Assembly: GCF_003258365.1 (NCBI RefSeq)
Contig: NZ_QHKM01000001.1
Location: 558,001-622,000 of the forward strand
DNA: 64,000 nt
Reading direction: 5' to 3'
Source: Hymenobacter edaphi
GTDB lineage: Bacteria; Bacteroidota; Bacteroidia; Cytophagales; Hymenobacteraceae
The translations under genes were made by a program, and so were the position numbers. Numbering within the stretch: position 1 is the stretch's first letter; each line of letters starts with the position of its first letter. Below the pieces are notes generated by a model, which searched no databases, was not told the DNA's origin, and saw only the letters and a program-made list of their open reading frames with translations. Shown piece by piece: positions 16,210 to 25,728 of the stretch.

Positions 16210-18687
16210 CTACTTGGTCGTTTTCTTGGCCGTGCCGGTTGCTTTTTTGGCCGCCGGCTTTTTGGCGGCGCCCTCGGTTTTCTTGGCTGCCGCTTTGGTC
16301 GTCGTCTTGGGGGCCTTGGCGGCGCCGTCGGCGGCCGGGGCCGCTTTCTTGGCCCCGAAGCGGCCCTTGGCGGGCTTGTCCGGGGTGGCGTCGGCCAGCT
16401 CGATGCAGCGCGCCAGCGTCAGCTCCCGGGGCTCCTCGCCCTTGGGAATCTTCACGTTCTTGCCCGCCGCCACGATGTAGGGCCCGTACTTGCCGTTGAC
16501 CACCTGCACGTCGGCGCGGCCTTCGCTTTCAAAGCTCTTGATAACCTTCTCGGCTTCCTGCTTGCGCTTGGCGTTGATCAGCTCCACGGCTTCCTCGGCC
16601 GTCACGGTGTGCGGGTCCTGGCCCTTGGCCAGGGAGTAGAACTTGCCGTCGTGGCGGATGTAAGGACCGAAGCGGCCCACGGCGGCGGTCATGTCGGCCT
16701 CCTCGTACTGGCCCACGTTGCGCGGCAGCTTAAACAGCTCCAGCGCGTCTTCCAGCGTCAGGCTTTCGATGAACTGGCCTTTGCGCAGGTTGGCGTAGGC
16801 GGGCTTCTTGGTTTTGTCCTCGTCGATTTCGCCCAGCTGCACGTAGGGCCCGAAGCGGCCCAGCTTGGCGTAGATTTTCTCGCCGGTTTCGGGGTGCAGG
16901 CCCACTTCGCGGGTGGTGCCCACGTCGGCGCGCTCCACTTCCTTGCCGCGCTCCACCGTTTCGTGGAAGGTGCCGTAGAAGGCCGCAATCATTTCCTCCC
17001 AGCTTTCCAGCCCGTCGGCAATGCGGTCAAACTCGTCCTCCACCTTGGCCGTGAACTGGAAGTCCACAATCACCGGGAAGTGCTCCACCAGGAAGTCGTT
17101 CACCACCATGGCCGTGTCCGTGGGAAACAGCTTGGCCTTGTCGGCCCCGTAGGTTTCGGTCTTCACCTCGGTCTGCACCTCGCCGCCGTTCAGCGTGAGC
17201 ACGTGAAACTTGCGTTCCTTGCCCTCGCGCGAGTCTTTTTCCACGTAGCCGCGCTTCTGAATGGTACTGATGGTCGGGGCGTAGGTCGACGGGCGGCCGA
17301 TGCCCATCTCCTCCATCTTTTTCACCAGCGAGGCTTCGGTGTAGCGCGCCGCCGGCGTGGCGTAGCGCTCCGTAGCCGTCAGGCGCTGCAGCGGCAGCGG
17401 CTGCCCCACCGCCAGCGGCGGCAGCCCCCGCGAAAACGACGACTCGCCGTCCGTGGCCTCGTCCTCGTCCTTGCTCTCGGTGTAGGCCTTCAGAAAGCCC
17501 TCGAACGTAATGACCTCGCCCGTGGCCGTCAGGCGGGTGTCGGGCTGGGTGCTGATGCCAATGGTAGCCGTGGTCCGCTCGATCTGCGCGTCGGCCATCT
17601 GCGAGGCCAGGGCGCGCTTGCGGATCAAATCGTACAGGCGCTGCTCGGCCGAGTCCTCGCCGGCCTTAATCAAGGAGAAGTCCGTCGGGCGGATGGCTTC
17701 GTGAGCCTCCTGGGCCGAAGCGGCCTTGGTTTTGTACTGGCGGGTGTGGGCGTACTCCGGGCCGTAGCTGCGTTCAATCTCGTGCTTGGCGCCGGTCAGC
17801 GCCTCCTGCGAGAGGTTCACCGAGTCCGTCCGCATGTAGCTGATCTTGCCGGCTTCGTAGAGGCGCTGGGCCACGCTCATGGTCTGCGCCACCGAGAAGC
17901 TCAGCTTGCGCGAGGCCTCCTGCTGCAGCGTGGAGGTGGTGAAGGGCGGGGCGGGGGAGCGTTTGCCCGGCTTCTTTTCTAAGGTGTCGATGGTGTAGGC
18001 CGCGCCCACGCAGCGGGCCAGGAAGTTCTCGGCTTCCTCGCGGGTGGGCAGGCGGCGCGGCAGCTCGGCTTCGAGCACGGCGCCGTTGCCGGCGTCGAAG
18101 CGGGCCACCACGCGGTAGGCCGACGAGGTCTTGAACTGGCTGATTTCCCGCTCCCGGTCCACCACTAAGCGCACGGCCACCGACTGCACGCGGCCGGCCG
18201 AAAGGCCGGTCTTCACCTTTTTCCAGAGCACCGGGCTGAGCTCGAAGCCCACGAGGCGGTCGAGCACGCGGCGGGCCTGCTGGGCATTTACCAGGTTCAG
18301 GTCGATTTCGCGGGGCGAATCGATGGCGTTCAGGATGGCATTCTTGGTGATTTCGCGGAACACGATGCGCCGCGTCTTCTCGTTGGTCAGGTCCAGCGTT
18401 TCGGCCAGGTGCCAGCTGATGGCTTCGCCTTCGCGGTCATCGTCACTGGCCAGCCACACGGTTTCGGCTTCCTTGGCCAGCTTCTTCAGCTGGGCAATGA
18501 CCTCGCGCTTGTCGGGCGACACCACGTAGGTCGGTTTGAAGCCGTTCTTAATATCAATGGCGTTGTTGTCCTTGGGCAGGTCGCGGACGTGGCCGAAGCT
18601 GGACTTGACGATAAAGTCTTTGCCCAGGTAGCCTTCTATGGTCTTCGCCTTAGCGGGCGACTCCACGATGACAAGATTCTTGACCAT
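16210..18687 (-). CDS. topA: DNA topoisomerase I (type IA)
   Basis: 825 residues; relaxes negative supercoils through a transient 5'-phosphotyrosine link. TOPRIM domain at the start (LVIVESPAKAKTIEGYLG; ASDDDREGEAISWHL), the catalytic tyrosine in KISYMRTDS (about residue 285), GRVQSVAVRL, and GIGRPSTYAPTI. Instead of zinc ribbons, the C-terminal part has three or more repeats of the TopoI C-terminal type (GRFGPYVQLG, GRFGPYIRHD, GKYGPYIVAAG). The last ~45 residues are a Lys/Ala/Thr-rich tail (KKPAAKKATG) resembling histone-like DNA-binding tails. A CATCTTTG near-consensus -7 box lies at 18784-18777. Confidence 0.95.
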   Translation of the reverse strand: MVKNLVIVESPAKAKTIEGYLGKDFIVKSSFGHVRDLPKDNNAIDIKNGFKPTYVVSPDKREVIAQLKKLAKEAETVWLASDDDREGEAISWHLAETLDLTNEKTRRIVFREITKNAILNAIDSPREIDLNLVNAQQARRVLDRLVGFELSPVLWKKVKTGLSAGRVQSVAVRLVVDREREISQFKTSSAYRVVARFDAGNGAVLEAELPRRLPTREEAENFLARCVGAAYTIDTLEKKPGKRSPAPPFTTSTLQQEASRKLSFSVAQTMSVAQRLYEAGKISYMRTDSVNLSQEALTGAKHEIERSYGPEYAHTRQYKTKAASAQEAHEAIRPTDFSLIKAGEDSAEQRLYDLIRKRALASQMADAQIERTTATIGISTQPDTRLTATGEVITFEGFLKAYTESKDEDEATDGESSFSRGLPPLAVGQPLPLQRLTATERYATPAARYTEASLVKKMEEMGIGRPSTYAPTISTIQKRGYVEKDSREGKERKFHVLTLNGGEVQTEVKTETYGADKAKLFPTDTAMVVNDFLVEHFPVIVDFQFTAKVEDEFDRIADGLESWEEMIAAFYGTFHETVERGKEVERADVGTTREVGLHPETGEKIYAKLGRFGPYVQLGEIDEDKTKKPAYANLRKGQFIESLTLEDALELFKLPRNVGQYEEADMTAAVGRFGPYIRHDGKFYSLAKGQDPHTVTAEEAVELINAKRKQEAEKVIKSFESEGRADVQVVNGKYGPYIVAAGKNVKIPKGEEPRELTLARCIELADATPDKPAKGRFGAKKAAPAADGAAKAPKTTTKAAAKKTEGAAKKPAAKKATGTAKKTTK

Positions 18688-18958
18688 ACAATGAGGGGGT
18701 AGTATCGGTAGGCGCTAAGCGTCGGTTTGGGGAAAAAACGGAAACAAAAAGCGCGGCGCGGCGTTGAAGTTGGCCGCAAAGATGAACGAATAATCCATTG
18801 GGCCGCCTCGCGTCGCCGGTTGGCTCCTAGCAACGCGCCGGATTCGCGCCGAGTTTCGCCCCCGTGAAAGTATTGCCGGTCAGCACCCTTGCGAAGTCAT
18901 ATTTGACCCGCCCCGAACACAAAAGAATATATAGTAGCGCGCAACCGATACGGTTTGC

Positions 18959-18966
18959 TACTTTTG
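18959..18966 (+). promoter_or_regulatory. -7 box of the chemosensory operon; sets the receptor start
   Basis: Perfect TACTTTTG. Transcription would begin near 18973, so an ATG at 18955 in frame with the receptor cannot be used; the ATG at 19042 is the likely start. The 18688-19041 gap otherwise holds only the divergent topA leader. Confidence 0.6.
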
Positions 18967-19041
18967 CCGATACCGCCTGCCATGCCCGGCCGGCTTCCCC
19001 ACGCCCTCACTGCGCTTCCTCGCGCCCTGCATTCCGCACAT

Positions 19042-22000
19042 ATGGCCACCGGTAAGACCAGCAAACCTGCTACGACGCCTACGCCCTCCGACGCTAACCT
19101 GCCCGATACGCCTGCCACCGGACCCGTTACCCGCAACGGCACCGGCATGCTGGCGCGCACTACGTCGGACCTGACGCGCAAACGCGGCGTGGCCCGCGGC
19201 GGCGCCAACGACTCGGCCGATCCGGACTACGTCAACGAGCAGCTCAACCGGGTGCTCTACGCGCTGGACGCCTTTAAGAAGGGCGACATTTCGGTGCGCC
19301 TGACCAAGCAGAACGACGACATCTTCGCCGAAATAGCCGAAGCATACAACTCCATGGTGGAGATGATCGGCGGGGTGGGCGGCGAGGTGTCGCGCATCTC
19401 CAAGGTGGCCGGGGTGGAGGGCAACCTGAAAGCCCGCGCCTCCGGCGAAAACGCGACGGGCTTCTGGCGGGACATGATCAACAACATCAACGGCCTGGTG
19501 GACTCCATCGCCGTGCCGGTGTTGGAAGTGGGCAAGGTGCTGAAGAACATCAGCCGCGGTAACCTGGACGAGTCGTTCCAGATTCCGGTGTCGGGCGACT
19601 TCAAGCTGATGGCCGAAACCATCAACAAGACGATTGACAACCTGAACGTCTTCGCCAGCGAAGTAACCCGCGTGGCGCAGGAAGTGGGCACCGAGGGCAA
19701 GCTCGGCGGCCAGGCGTCGGTGCCGAACGTGGGCGGGGTGTGGAAGGATCTGACGGACAACGTGAACACGATGGCCTCGAACCTGACCTCGCAGATGCGC
19801 GACATTGCCAACGTGGCCACCGCGGTGGCCCGCGGCGACTTGTCGCAGAAAATCACGGTGAACGTGAAGGGCGAGCTGCTGCAGCTCAAGGAGAACATGA
19901 ACCAGATGGTGGACTCGCTGAACCTGTTTGCCGGCGAGGTAACCCGCGTGGCGCAGGATGTGGGCACCGAAGGCAAGCTCGGCGGCCAGGCCGTGGTGCC
20001 CGGCGTGGGCGGCGTGTGGAAGGAGCTGACCGACAACGTGAACTACATGGCTTCGAACCTCACGAGCCAGATGCGGGACATTGCCAACGTGGCCACGGCC
20101 GTAGCCAAAGGCGACTTGTCGCAGAAAATCACGGTGGACGTGAAGGGCGAGCTGCTGCAGCTGAAGCAGAACATGAACCAGATGGTGGACTCGCTGAACC
20201 TGTTTGCCGGCGAGGTAACCCGCGTGGCGCAGGAAGTGGGCACCGAAGGCAAGCTCGGTGGCCAGGCCGTGGTGCCCGGCGTGGGCGGGGTATGGAAGGA
20301 TCTGACGGACAACGTGAACACGATGGCCTCGAACCTGACCTCGCAGGTACGCGACATTGCCAACGTGGCCACGGCCGTAGCCAAAGGCGACTTGTCGCAG
20401 AAAATCACGGTGGACGTGAAGGGCGAGCTGCTGCAGCTCAAGCAGAACCTCAACCAGATGGTGGACTCGCTGAACCTGTTTGCCGGCGAAGTAACCCGCG
20501 TGGCATTGGAAGTGGGTACCGAGGGCAAGCTCGGCGGCCAGGCCGTGGTGCCCGGCGTGGGCGGCACCTGGAAGGACCTGACCGACAACGTAAACAACAT
20601 GGCCTCGAACCTGACCCTGCAGGTGCGAGACATTGCCAACGTGGCCACCGCCGTAGCCCGCGGCGACTTGTCGCAGAAGATGACGGTGAACGTGAAGGGC
20701 GAAATCCTGGAGCTCAAGAACATCTTGAACCAGATGGTGGACTCCTTGAACATCTTCGGCGACGAAGTAACCCGCGTGGCCCGCGAAGTGGGCACCGAGG
20801 GCAAGCTGGGCGGTCAGGCCGTGGTGCCGCGGGTAGGGGGCACCTGGAAGGAGCTGACGGACAACGTGAACACGATGGCCTCGAACCTGACCTCGCAGGT
20901 GCGCGACATTGCCAACGTGGCCACGGCCGTAGCCAAAGGGGACCTGACGCAGAAAGTAACCGTCGATGTAAAGGGCGAGCTGCTGGAGCTGAAGAACAAC
21001 CTCAACCAGATGGTGGACTCGCTCAACATCTTCGCCGGCGAAGTAACCCGCGTGGCAAGGGAAGTGGGCACCGAGGGTATCTTGGGTGGCCAGGCCAACG
21101 TGCCGAACGTGGGCGGGGTGTGGAAGGACCTGACGGACAACGTAAACAACATGGCCTCGAACCTGACCCTGCAGGTGCGAGACATTGCCAACGTGGCCAC
21201 CGCCGTAGCCCGCGGCGACTTGTCGCAGAAAATCACGGTGAACGTAAAGGGCGAGCTGCTGCAGTTGAAGGAAAACCTCAACCAGATGGTGGACTCCTTG
21301 AACACCTTCGGCGACGAAGTAACCCGCGTGGCCCGCGAAGTGGGCACCGAAGGGAAACTGGGCGGCCAGGCCAACGTGCCGAACGTGCGCGGCACCTGGA
21401 AGGAGCTGACCGACAACGTAAACACGATGGCCGCCTCGCTGACCTCGCAGGTACGCGACATTGCCAACGTGGCCACGGCCGTAGCCAAAGGCGACCTGAC
21501 CCAGAAGGTATCGGTGGATGTGCGCGGCGAAATGCTGGAGCTGAAGAACATCCTCAACCAGATGGTGGACTCGCTCAACGTGTTTGCCGGCGAAGTAACC
21601 CGCGTGGCACAGGAAGTAGGTACCGAAGGCCGCCTCGGCGGCCAAGCCAACGTGCCGAACGTGTCGGGCGTGTGGAAGGACTTGACCGACAACGTAAACC
21701 GCATGGCCGCCAACCTTACCACGCAGGTGCGGGGTATTGTGAAGGTAGTAACTGGCGTATCGCAGGGTGACCTTACCCAGAAGCTGACGCTGGAAGCCCG
21801 CGGCGAGGTGGCCGACCTGGCCGACACCATCAACCGCATGGTGGACGACCTGAACCGCCTGGCGCAGGAAGTGTCGCGCGTGGCCCGCGTGGCCGGGGTG
21901 GAAGGCAAGCTGACCGAGCGTGCCATGGTAACCGGCGTATCGGGCTCGTGGAAAGACATCGTGGATACGCTCAACGACCTGATCGAGTCCATTGCCTCGC

Positions 22001-23496
22001 CGGTACTGGAAGTGTCGCGCGTGGTGCGGGCCCTTTCGGAAGGCGACCTGACCCAGCGCGTGGAAGTACCCACCGCCGGCGACATCTACGCCATGGCCAT
22101 GGCCCTGAACACCGCCGTGGACTCGCTCAACGAGCTGCTGGCGGAAATCAACGAGTCGTCGCTGGTAGTAGGAGCCTCGTCGGAGGAAATGGCGCAGAAA
22201 GGTCTGGAGATGAGCCGCGTCACGGTCGACGTGTCCTTGGCCATGCAGCAGATGGCTGAGGGTGCCCAGAACCAGGCTATGAAGACCGACCAGGCCTTCA
22301 AGCTGATCGAGGAAATCATGACGGCCACCAAGGAAACGGCCAACAAAGCCGACGTGGTAAACAAAGCCGCCATCCTCGGGGAGCAAACCTCGCAGCTCGG
22401 TCTGAAAACCGTGGCCGAGGTGGTAAAGAACATGGAAGAAATTTCCAGCGCTTCGGCCGGTACCGCCCGCACCATCGACGTACTGTCGGTCCGCTCGCAG
22501 GACATCAGTAAGTCGCTGGGCGTAATCACCGACATTGCCGCCCAGACCAACCTGCTGGCCCTGAACGCCGCCATCGAAGCCGCCCGCGCCGGGGAAGCCG
22601 GTCGGGGTTTCGCGGTGGTAGCCGAGGAAATCCGCAAGCTGGCCGAAGGCTCCCGCAAATCCGCCAACGAAATCAACACGCTGGTGGAAGACGTGAAAAA
22701 GGACACCGCTTCGGCCGCCGCGGCTATTTCGACCATGGAAGGTCGAGTACTGAAAGGGAAGAACGCCACGTTCGAGGCCTCTTCGGCCTTTAAGAACATT
22801 GCCACCAGCTCGGGCGAAATCCTGCGCACCTCCCGCGACATTCTCACGGCCACCGAGATTCAGAAAACCTCGATTGGCGACGTGGTGAAGTACGTGGAAG
22901 AAGTGGTTGCCATTGCCGAGCAAACGGCGTCGGGTACCCAGCAGGTAGCCTCCACGGCCAAGCAGCTCAGCTCGTCGATGGCCGAGCTGACCGCGTCGAG
23001 CCAGAAGCTGACCGACATTGCCGACGACCTGCAGGTGGGCCTCTCGGCCTTCCAGCTGATGGACTACATGGCCGAGGATGCCTACTACGAGCCCGAGCCC
23101 GTGCGGCCCGCCCGCCCGGCGCGTCGGCAGCCCGTAGCGCAGCAGCCCGAGGCACCGGCCCAGCGTCCAGTAGGCCGCATGGCCGCCCGGCAGGCCGCTT
23201 CGGCGGCGCCGTCCGCAGCACCCGCCGCGCCGCCGCGCCGTCCGGCTCCGGCCCAGCGTCCCGCTGCCGGCGGTACGGCCAACGGCGCGCCCACCAGCGC
23301 CGCCCCGGCCCGCCCGATGCCAACGCGCAAGCCGGCGGCCAGCGCGGCCGAGCCCACCGAACCGACTATGCCCACGCCCCGCAAGGCGCCGGTACGGCGG
23401 GCCGCGGCCCCCGAGGCCAAAAACGGCAAGCCGGTCGACAACCAGCGCCCGGATAACGCCGCCAAAGCCCCGACGCCTAAGCAACGCAAGAAATAA
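19042..23496 (+). CDS. Soluble poly-HAMP methyl-accepting chemotaxis protein
   Basis: 1,484 residues. No signal peptide, membrane helix or periplasmic sensor domain is seen. After a disordered N-terminus there is a chain of about ten HAMP-type modules; eight consecutive units are exactly 92 residues each and nearly identical (DLTDNVN..., [47 protein letters not shown]). The signalling domain follows, with the conserved hairpin tip [22 protein letters not shown] and [13 protein letters not shown], which contacts CheA and CheW. A Pro/Ala/Arg-rich tail of ~140 residues ends in KQRKK. Poly-HAMP chains also occur in osmosensing hybrid kinases. It leads the che operon and is presumably its dedicated receptor; no CheR is nearby to methylate it. 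Confidence 0.92.
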   Translation: MATGKTSKPATTPTPSDANLPDTPATGPVTRNGTGMLARTTSDLTRKRGVARGGANDSADPDYVNEQLNRVLYALDAFKKGDISVRLTKQNDDIFAEIAEAYNSMVEMIGGVGGEVSRISKVAGVEGNLKARASGENATGFWRDMINNINGLVDSIAVPVLEVGKVLKNISRGNLDESFQIPVSGDFKLMAETINKTIDNLNVFASEVTRVAQEVGTEGKLGGQASVPNVGGVWKDLTDNVNTMASNLTSQMRDIANVATAVARGDLSQKITVNVKGELLQLKENMNQMVDSLNLFAGEVTRVAQDVGTEGKLGGQAVVPGVGGVWKELTDNVNYMASNLTSQMRDIANVATAVAKGDLSQKITVDVKGELLQLKQNMNQMVDSLNLFAGEVTRVAQEVGTEGKLGGQAVVPGVGGVWKDLTDNVNTMASNLTSQVRDIANVATAVAKGDLSQKITVDVKGELLQLKQNLNQMVDSLNLFAGEVTRVALEVGTEGKLGGQAVVPGVGGTWKDLTDNVNNMASNLTLQVRDIANVATAVARGDLSQKMTVNVKGEILELKNILNQMVDSLNIFGDEVTRVAREVGTEGKLGGQAVVPRVGGTWKELTDNVNTMASNLTSQVRDIANVATAVAKGDLTQKVTVDVKGELLELKNNLNQMVDSLNIFAGEVTRVAREVGTEGILGGQANVPNVGGVWKDLTDNVNNMASNLTLQVRDIANVATAVARGDLSQKITVNVKGELLQLKENLNQMVDSLNTFGDEVTRVAREVGTEGKLGGQANVPNVRGTWKELTDNVNTMAASLTSQVRDIANVATAVAKGDLTQKVSVDVRGEMLELKNILNQMVDSLNVFAGEVTRVAQEVGTEGRLGGQANVPNVSGVWKDLTDNVNRMAANLTTQVRGIVKVVTGVSQGDLTQKLTLEARGEVADLADTINRMVDDLNRLAQEVSRVARVAGVEGKLTERAMVTGVSGSWKDIVDTLNDLIESIASPVLEVSRVVRALSEGDLTQRVEVPTAGDIYAMAMALNTAVDSLNELLAEINESSLVVGASSEEMAQKGLEMSRVTVDVSLAMQQMAEGAQNQAMKTDQAFKLIEEIMTATKETANKADVVNKAAILGEQTSQLGLKTVAEVVKNMEEISSASAGTARTIDVLSVRSQDISKSLGVITDIAAQTNLLALNAAIEAARAGEAGRGFAVVAEEIRKLAEGSRKSANEINTLVEDVKKDTASAAAAISTMEGRVLKGKNATFEASSAFKNIATSSGEILRTSRDILTATEIQKTSIGDVVKYVEEVVAIAEQTASGTQQVASTAKQLSSSMAELTASSQKLTDIADDLQVGLSAFQLMDYMAEDAYYEPEPVRPARPARRQPVAQQPEAPAQRPVGRMAARQAASAAPSAAPAAPPRRPAPAQRPAAGGTANGAPTSAAPARPMPTRKPAASAAEPTEPTMPTPRKAPVRRAAAPEAKNGKPVDNQRPDNAAKAPTPKQRKK
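19747..21954 (+). repeat. Tandem 276-bp in-frame repeats (HAMP units)
   Basis: Eight successive units start at 19747, 20023, 20299, 20575, 20851, 21127, 21403 and 21679, each exactly 276 bp; a ninth, diverged unit begins at 21955. The inner units are nearly identical in DNA, so recombination could change copy number and short-read assembly could miscount them. Confidence 0.9.
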
Positions 23497-23572
23497 CACG
23501 GTCTGAGTGCCGCCCGCCGGGGCCTTATCCGCTCCGGCCGGGCTGTCCGTTTCGCCCTAATCCACCCCGTGC

Positions 23573-24112
23573 ATGCCTGATAGTCAAGCGGCCGCCGACA
23601 AAAAAGCCTCCAAGCCCGACGTGCCCGTGCAACTCATCGTGTTCCGCCTTGCCGGCGAAGAATACGGGATTCGCATCGAGCAGGTAAAGGAGGTCACGCT
23701 CACTCCCGAAATTGCGCGCATGCCCAAAACGCCGCGTTTCGTGAAGGGCATTGCCAACCTGCGCGGCGACATCATTGCCATCATCGACTTGGAGGAGCGG
23801 TTCCGGCTGCGCAACTCCAGCAACGAGCCGGTAACGGGCGTGACCTACACCATGGCCCTCGAGGCCAAGGACTACACCATCGGCATCATCGTGCGCGAGG
23901 TGCCGCAGCCCCTGTCGCTGCCGGCAGCCAGCATCGAAAAGGCTCCGGAGTTTATCCAGGACCTGAACATCAACGACAAATACATCGAGGGCATCGCCCG
24001 GGTGGAAAACCGCATCATCATCGTGCTGGACATGCTCAAGCTGCTCACGCCCGAGGAAATCATGCAGCTCAAGCCCAAATCCACATCTTCCGCCGCTGCC
24101 GAGCGTAGATAG
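23573..24112 (+). CDS. cheW: CheW coupling protein
   Basis: 179 residues. CheW links receptors to CheA in the signalling array. The family features are QLIVFRLAGEEYGIRIEQVKEV at the start of the domain (about residues 19-40, given here by its FRLAGEEYGI core), IANLRGDIIAIIDLEERF, and IEGIARVENRIIIVLDMLKLL. About 18 charged residues precede the domain and a short Ser/Ala tail follows. It lies 76 bp after the receptor gene and 48 bp before cheY, consistent with one transcript. Confidence 0.95.
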   Translation: MPDSQAAADKKASKPDVPVQLIVFRLAGEEYGIRIEQVKEVTLTPEIARMPKTPRFVKGIANLRGDIIAIIDLEERFRLRNSSNEPVTGVTYTMALEAKDYTIGIIVREVPQPLSLPAASIEKAPEFIQDLNINDKYIEGIARVENRIIIVLDMLKLLTPEEIMQLKPKSTSSAAAERR

Positions 24113-24160
24113 GCCCGGTAACTCTGCCACTTCCTCGCTCACTCCCTAGACCGAACTCTT

Positions 24161-24541
24161 ATGAAAAACCGCATCCTCATCGTAGACGACTCGTTCTACA
24201 TGCGCACGATGCTGAAAAATATGCTCACCGACGCCGGTTACGACGTGGTGGGTGAGGCCGCAAACGGCCAGCAGGCCCGCGACTTAGCCAGCGAAACCAA
24301 GCCCGACCTGATTACCCTCGACGTCATCCTGCCCGACAACACCGGCCTGGAAGTGCTCAAGGATATCCGCCAGGAGCTGCCGGACGTGAAAATCGTCATG
24401 TGCTCGGCCGTAGGCCAGGAGGTTATCGTTAACGAAGCCCTGGAAAGCGGCGCTTCGGCCTACATCGTGAAGCCGTTCTCCGAAGACAAGGTGCTCGAAA
24501 TCGTGGGCGGCGCGCTGCAGGACAGCGGCGCTTCGGCCTAA
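24161..24541 (+). CDS. cheY: CheY-like single-domain response regulator
   Basis: 126 residues, receiver domain only. All catalytic positions are present: acidic pair DD in ILIVDDSFYMRTML, phospho-acceptor Asp in LITLDVILPDN (about 54), Ser/Thr-equivalent in VMCSAVGQ, and Lys in AYIVKPF. It is expected to be phosphorylated by the CheA encoded downstream. The output is unknown; no flagellar genes are in the window, so gliding, pilus or developmental control are possible (inference). Confidence 0.95.
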   Translation: MKNRILIVDDSFYMRTMLKNMLTDAGYDVVGEAANGQQARDLASETKPDLITLDVILPDNTGLEVLKDIRQELPDVKIVMCSAVGQEVIVNEALESGASAYIVKPFSEDKVLEIVGGALQDSGASA

Positions 24542-24556
24542 TCCCCGCTTCCGGCA

Positions 24557-24582
24557 GCGCCGCGGCCGCCTAACCGCGGCGC
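24557..24582. other. GC hairpin between cheY and cheB
   Basis: Nine-base-pair stem GCGCCGCGG/CCGCGGCGC with an 8-nt loop, followed 8 nt later by TTGTTTT. It could attenuate transcription into cheB or protect the upstream mRNA end. Confidence 0.4.
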
Positions 24583-24615
24583 CCGGCTTGTTTTCGGCTT
24601 CTGTTACGTTTCGCT

Positions 24616-25728
24616 TTGTTTAATACCCCGGTACTGCCCGCTCCCCTGACCATCCTGCTTGGCGACCTGCCAGGCTTGATGCGCTTGGCGTTGTCCAAGC
24701 TGCTGCGGACCGACGCGAGCGTGCAGATTGTGGGCAGCACCGCCGGTCCCGACGACCTGATTGCCCAGGCCCGCCGCCTGCGGCCCGACCTGATCATCAC
24801 CGGTGAGCAGCCCGCCGCCAGCATGAAGCGGCTGGCGCAGTTTCACCGCGGCCCCGTACTGCTCTACGCCGGCTACACGCTGCCCTCCGCCACGCTGCGC
24901 GAAGCCTCGCAGTGGGGAGTATACGACCACATCGGCCCCCTGCCGGCGCCCACCGACCCGGACTACGGCTTTGTGCGCCGCGACCTGCTGCGCAAGGTGC
25001 ATCAGTCGCGGGCGGTGGCCACGGCGGCCCTGCAACGGCTAAGCGTGAGCAGCGGCTCGGTGGCCTACGGAATGGCCGGCCACGTGCTGAGCACCACTCC
25101 GCGCGGCGTCGTCGTAATCGGCGGCTCAACGGGGGGGGCGGCGGCGGTGGAAACCCTGGTGCGCGGGCTGCAGCCGGGGCTGCGCTGGGCGGTGGTGGTG
25201 GCCGTACATCTGCCGGCCGCTTTCACGGCGTCGCTGCTGGAGCGGGTGCGCCGGGCGGCGTCGCTGCCGGTGGTGGAAGGCCGCGCCGGACTGCGCCTGC
25301 AGGCCGGACAGATTGTGGTGGTGCCGGGCGGCTCGAACTGGGCCGTGCGCGGCGAAGCCGGTCAGTCCGTGTGGCTGCAGCAGGCCAACGAGCCCGTTGC
25401 CGGCCTCGACGAACCCAACATTGACCTGCTGATGATTTCGGCGGCCCGGGCCGCCGGTGCCCGCACCCTGGGCGTGGTGCTGACCGGGCTGGGCTGCGAC
25501 GGCACCGCCGGAGCCGCCATGATCCGGCACTTCGGCGGCACGGTGCTGGCCCAGAGCGAGCAGTCGGCCGCTGTATTTGCCATGCCCAAGGCCGTCATTC
25601 AGGGCGGGCACGCTTCGGCCGTGCTGGCGCTGGAAGACATGGCCCGCTTTATCAACGGCCACGTGCAGCCGCTGCGGCCCGCCGCACCGGTGCGCGTGGC
25701 CCCCGCTATCCGTTCGTACTCCCGATGA
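24616..25728 (+). CDS. cheB: CheB methylesterase with a degenerate receiver domain
   Basis: 370 residues from a TTG start at 24616; the next Met lies after the first receiver strand (LTILLGD), so an upstream start is needed. The C-terminal domain is a CheB methylesterase/deamidase with GGSTGG (Ser about 170), VAVHLPAAF (His) and TGLGCDGTAG (Asp) forming the catalytic triad, plus FAMPKAVI. The N-terminal ~110 residues have the receiver layout but lack its chemistry: the acidic pair reads GD, the phospho-Asp position reads G (LIITGEQP) and the Lys position is not Lys. Control by phosphorylation therefore looks lost. It overlaps cheA by ATGA. Confidence 0.88.
   Translation: MFNTPVLPAPLTILLGDLPGLMRLALSKLLRTDASVQIVGSTAGPDDLIAQARRLRPDLIITGEQPAASMKRLAQFHRGPVLLYAGYTLPSATLREASQWGVYDHIGPLPAPTDPDYGFVRRDLLRKVHQSRAVATAALQRLSVSSGSVAYGMAGHVLSTTPRGVVVIGGSTGGAAAVETLVRGLQPGLRWAVVVAVHLPAAFTASLLERVRRAASLPVVEGRAGLRLQAGQIVVVPGGSNWAVRGEAGQSVWLQQANEPVAGLDEPNIDLLMISAARAAGARTLGVVLTGLGCDGTAGAAMIRHFGGTVLAQSEQSAAVFAMPKAVIQGGHASAVLALEDMARFINGHVQPLRPAAPVRVAPAIRSYSR

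Noticed and set aside
18958-23499. A 1,513-codon open frame antisense to the poly-HAMP receptor gene
   Set aside because: It mirrors the receptor codons, has low-complexity His/Gly/Val-rich content and no recognisable domain. GC-rich third positions of a repetitive gene explain the lack of stops.
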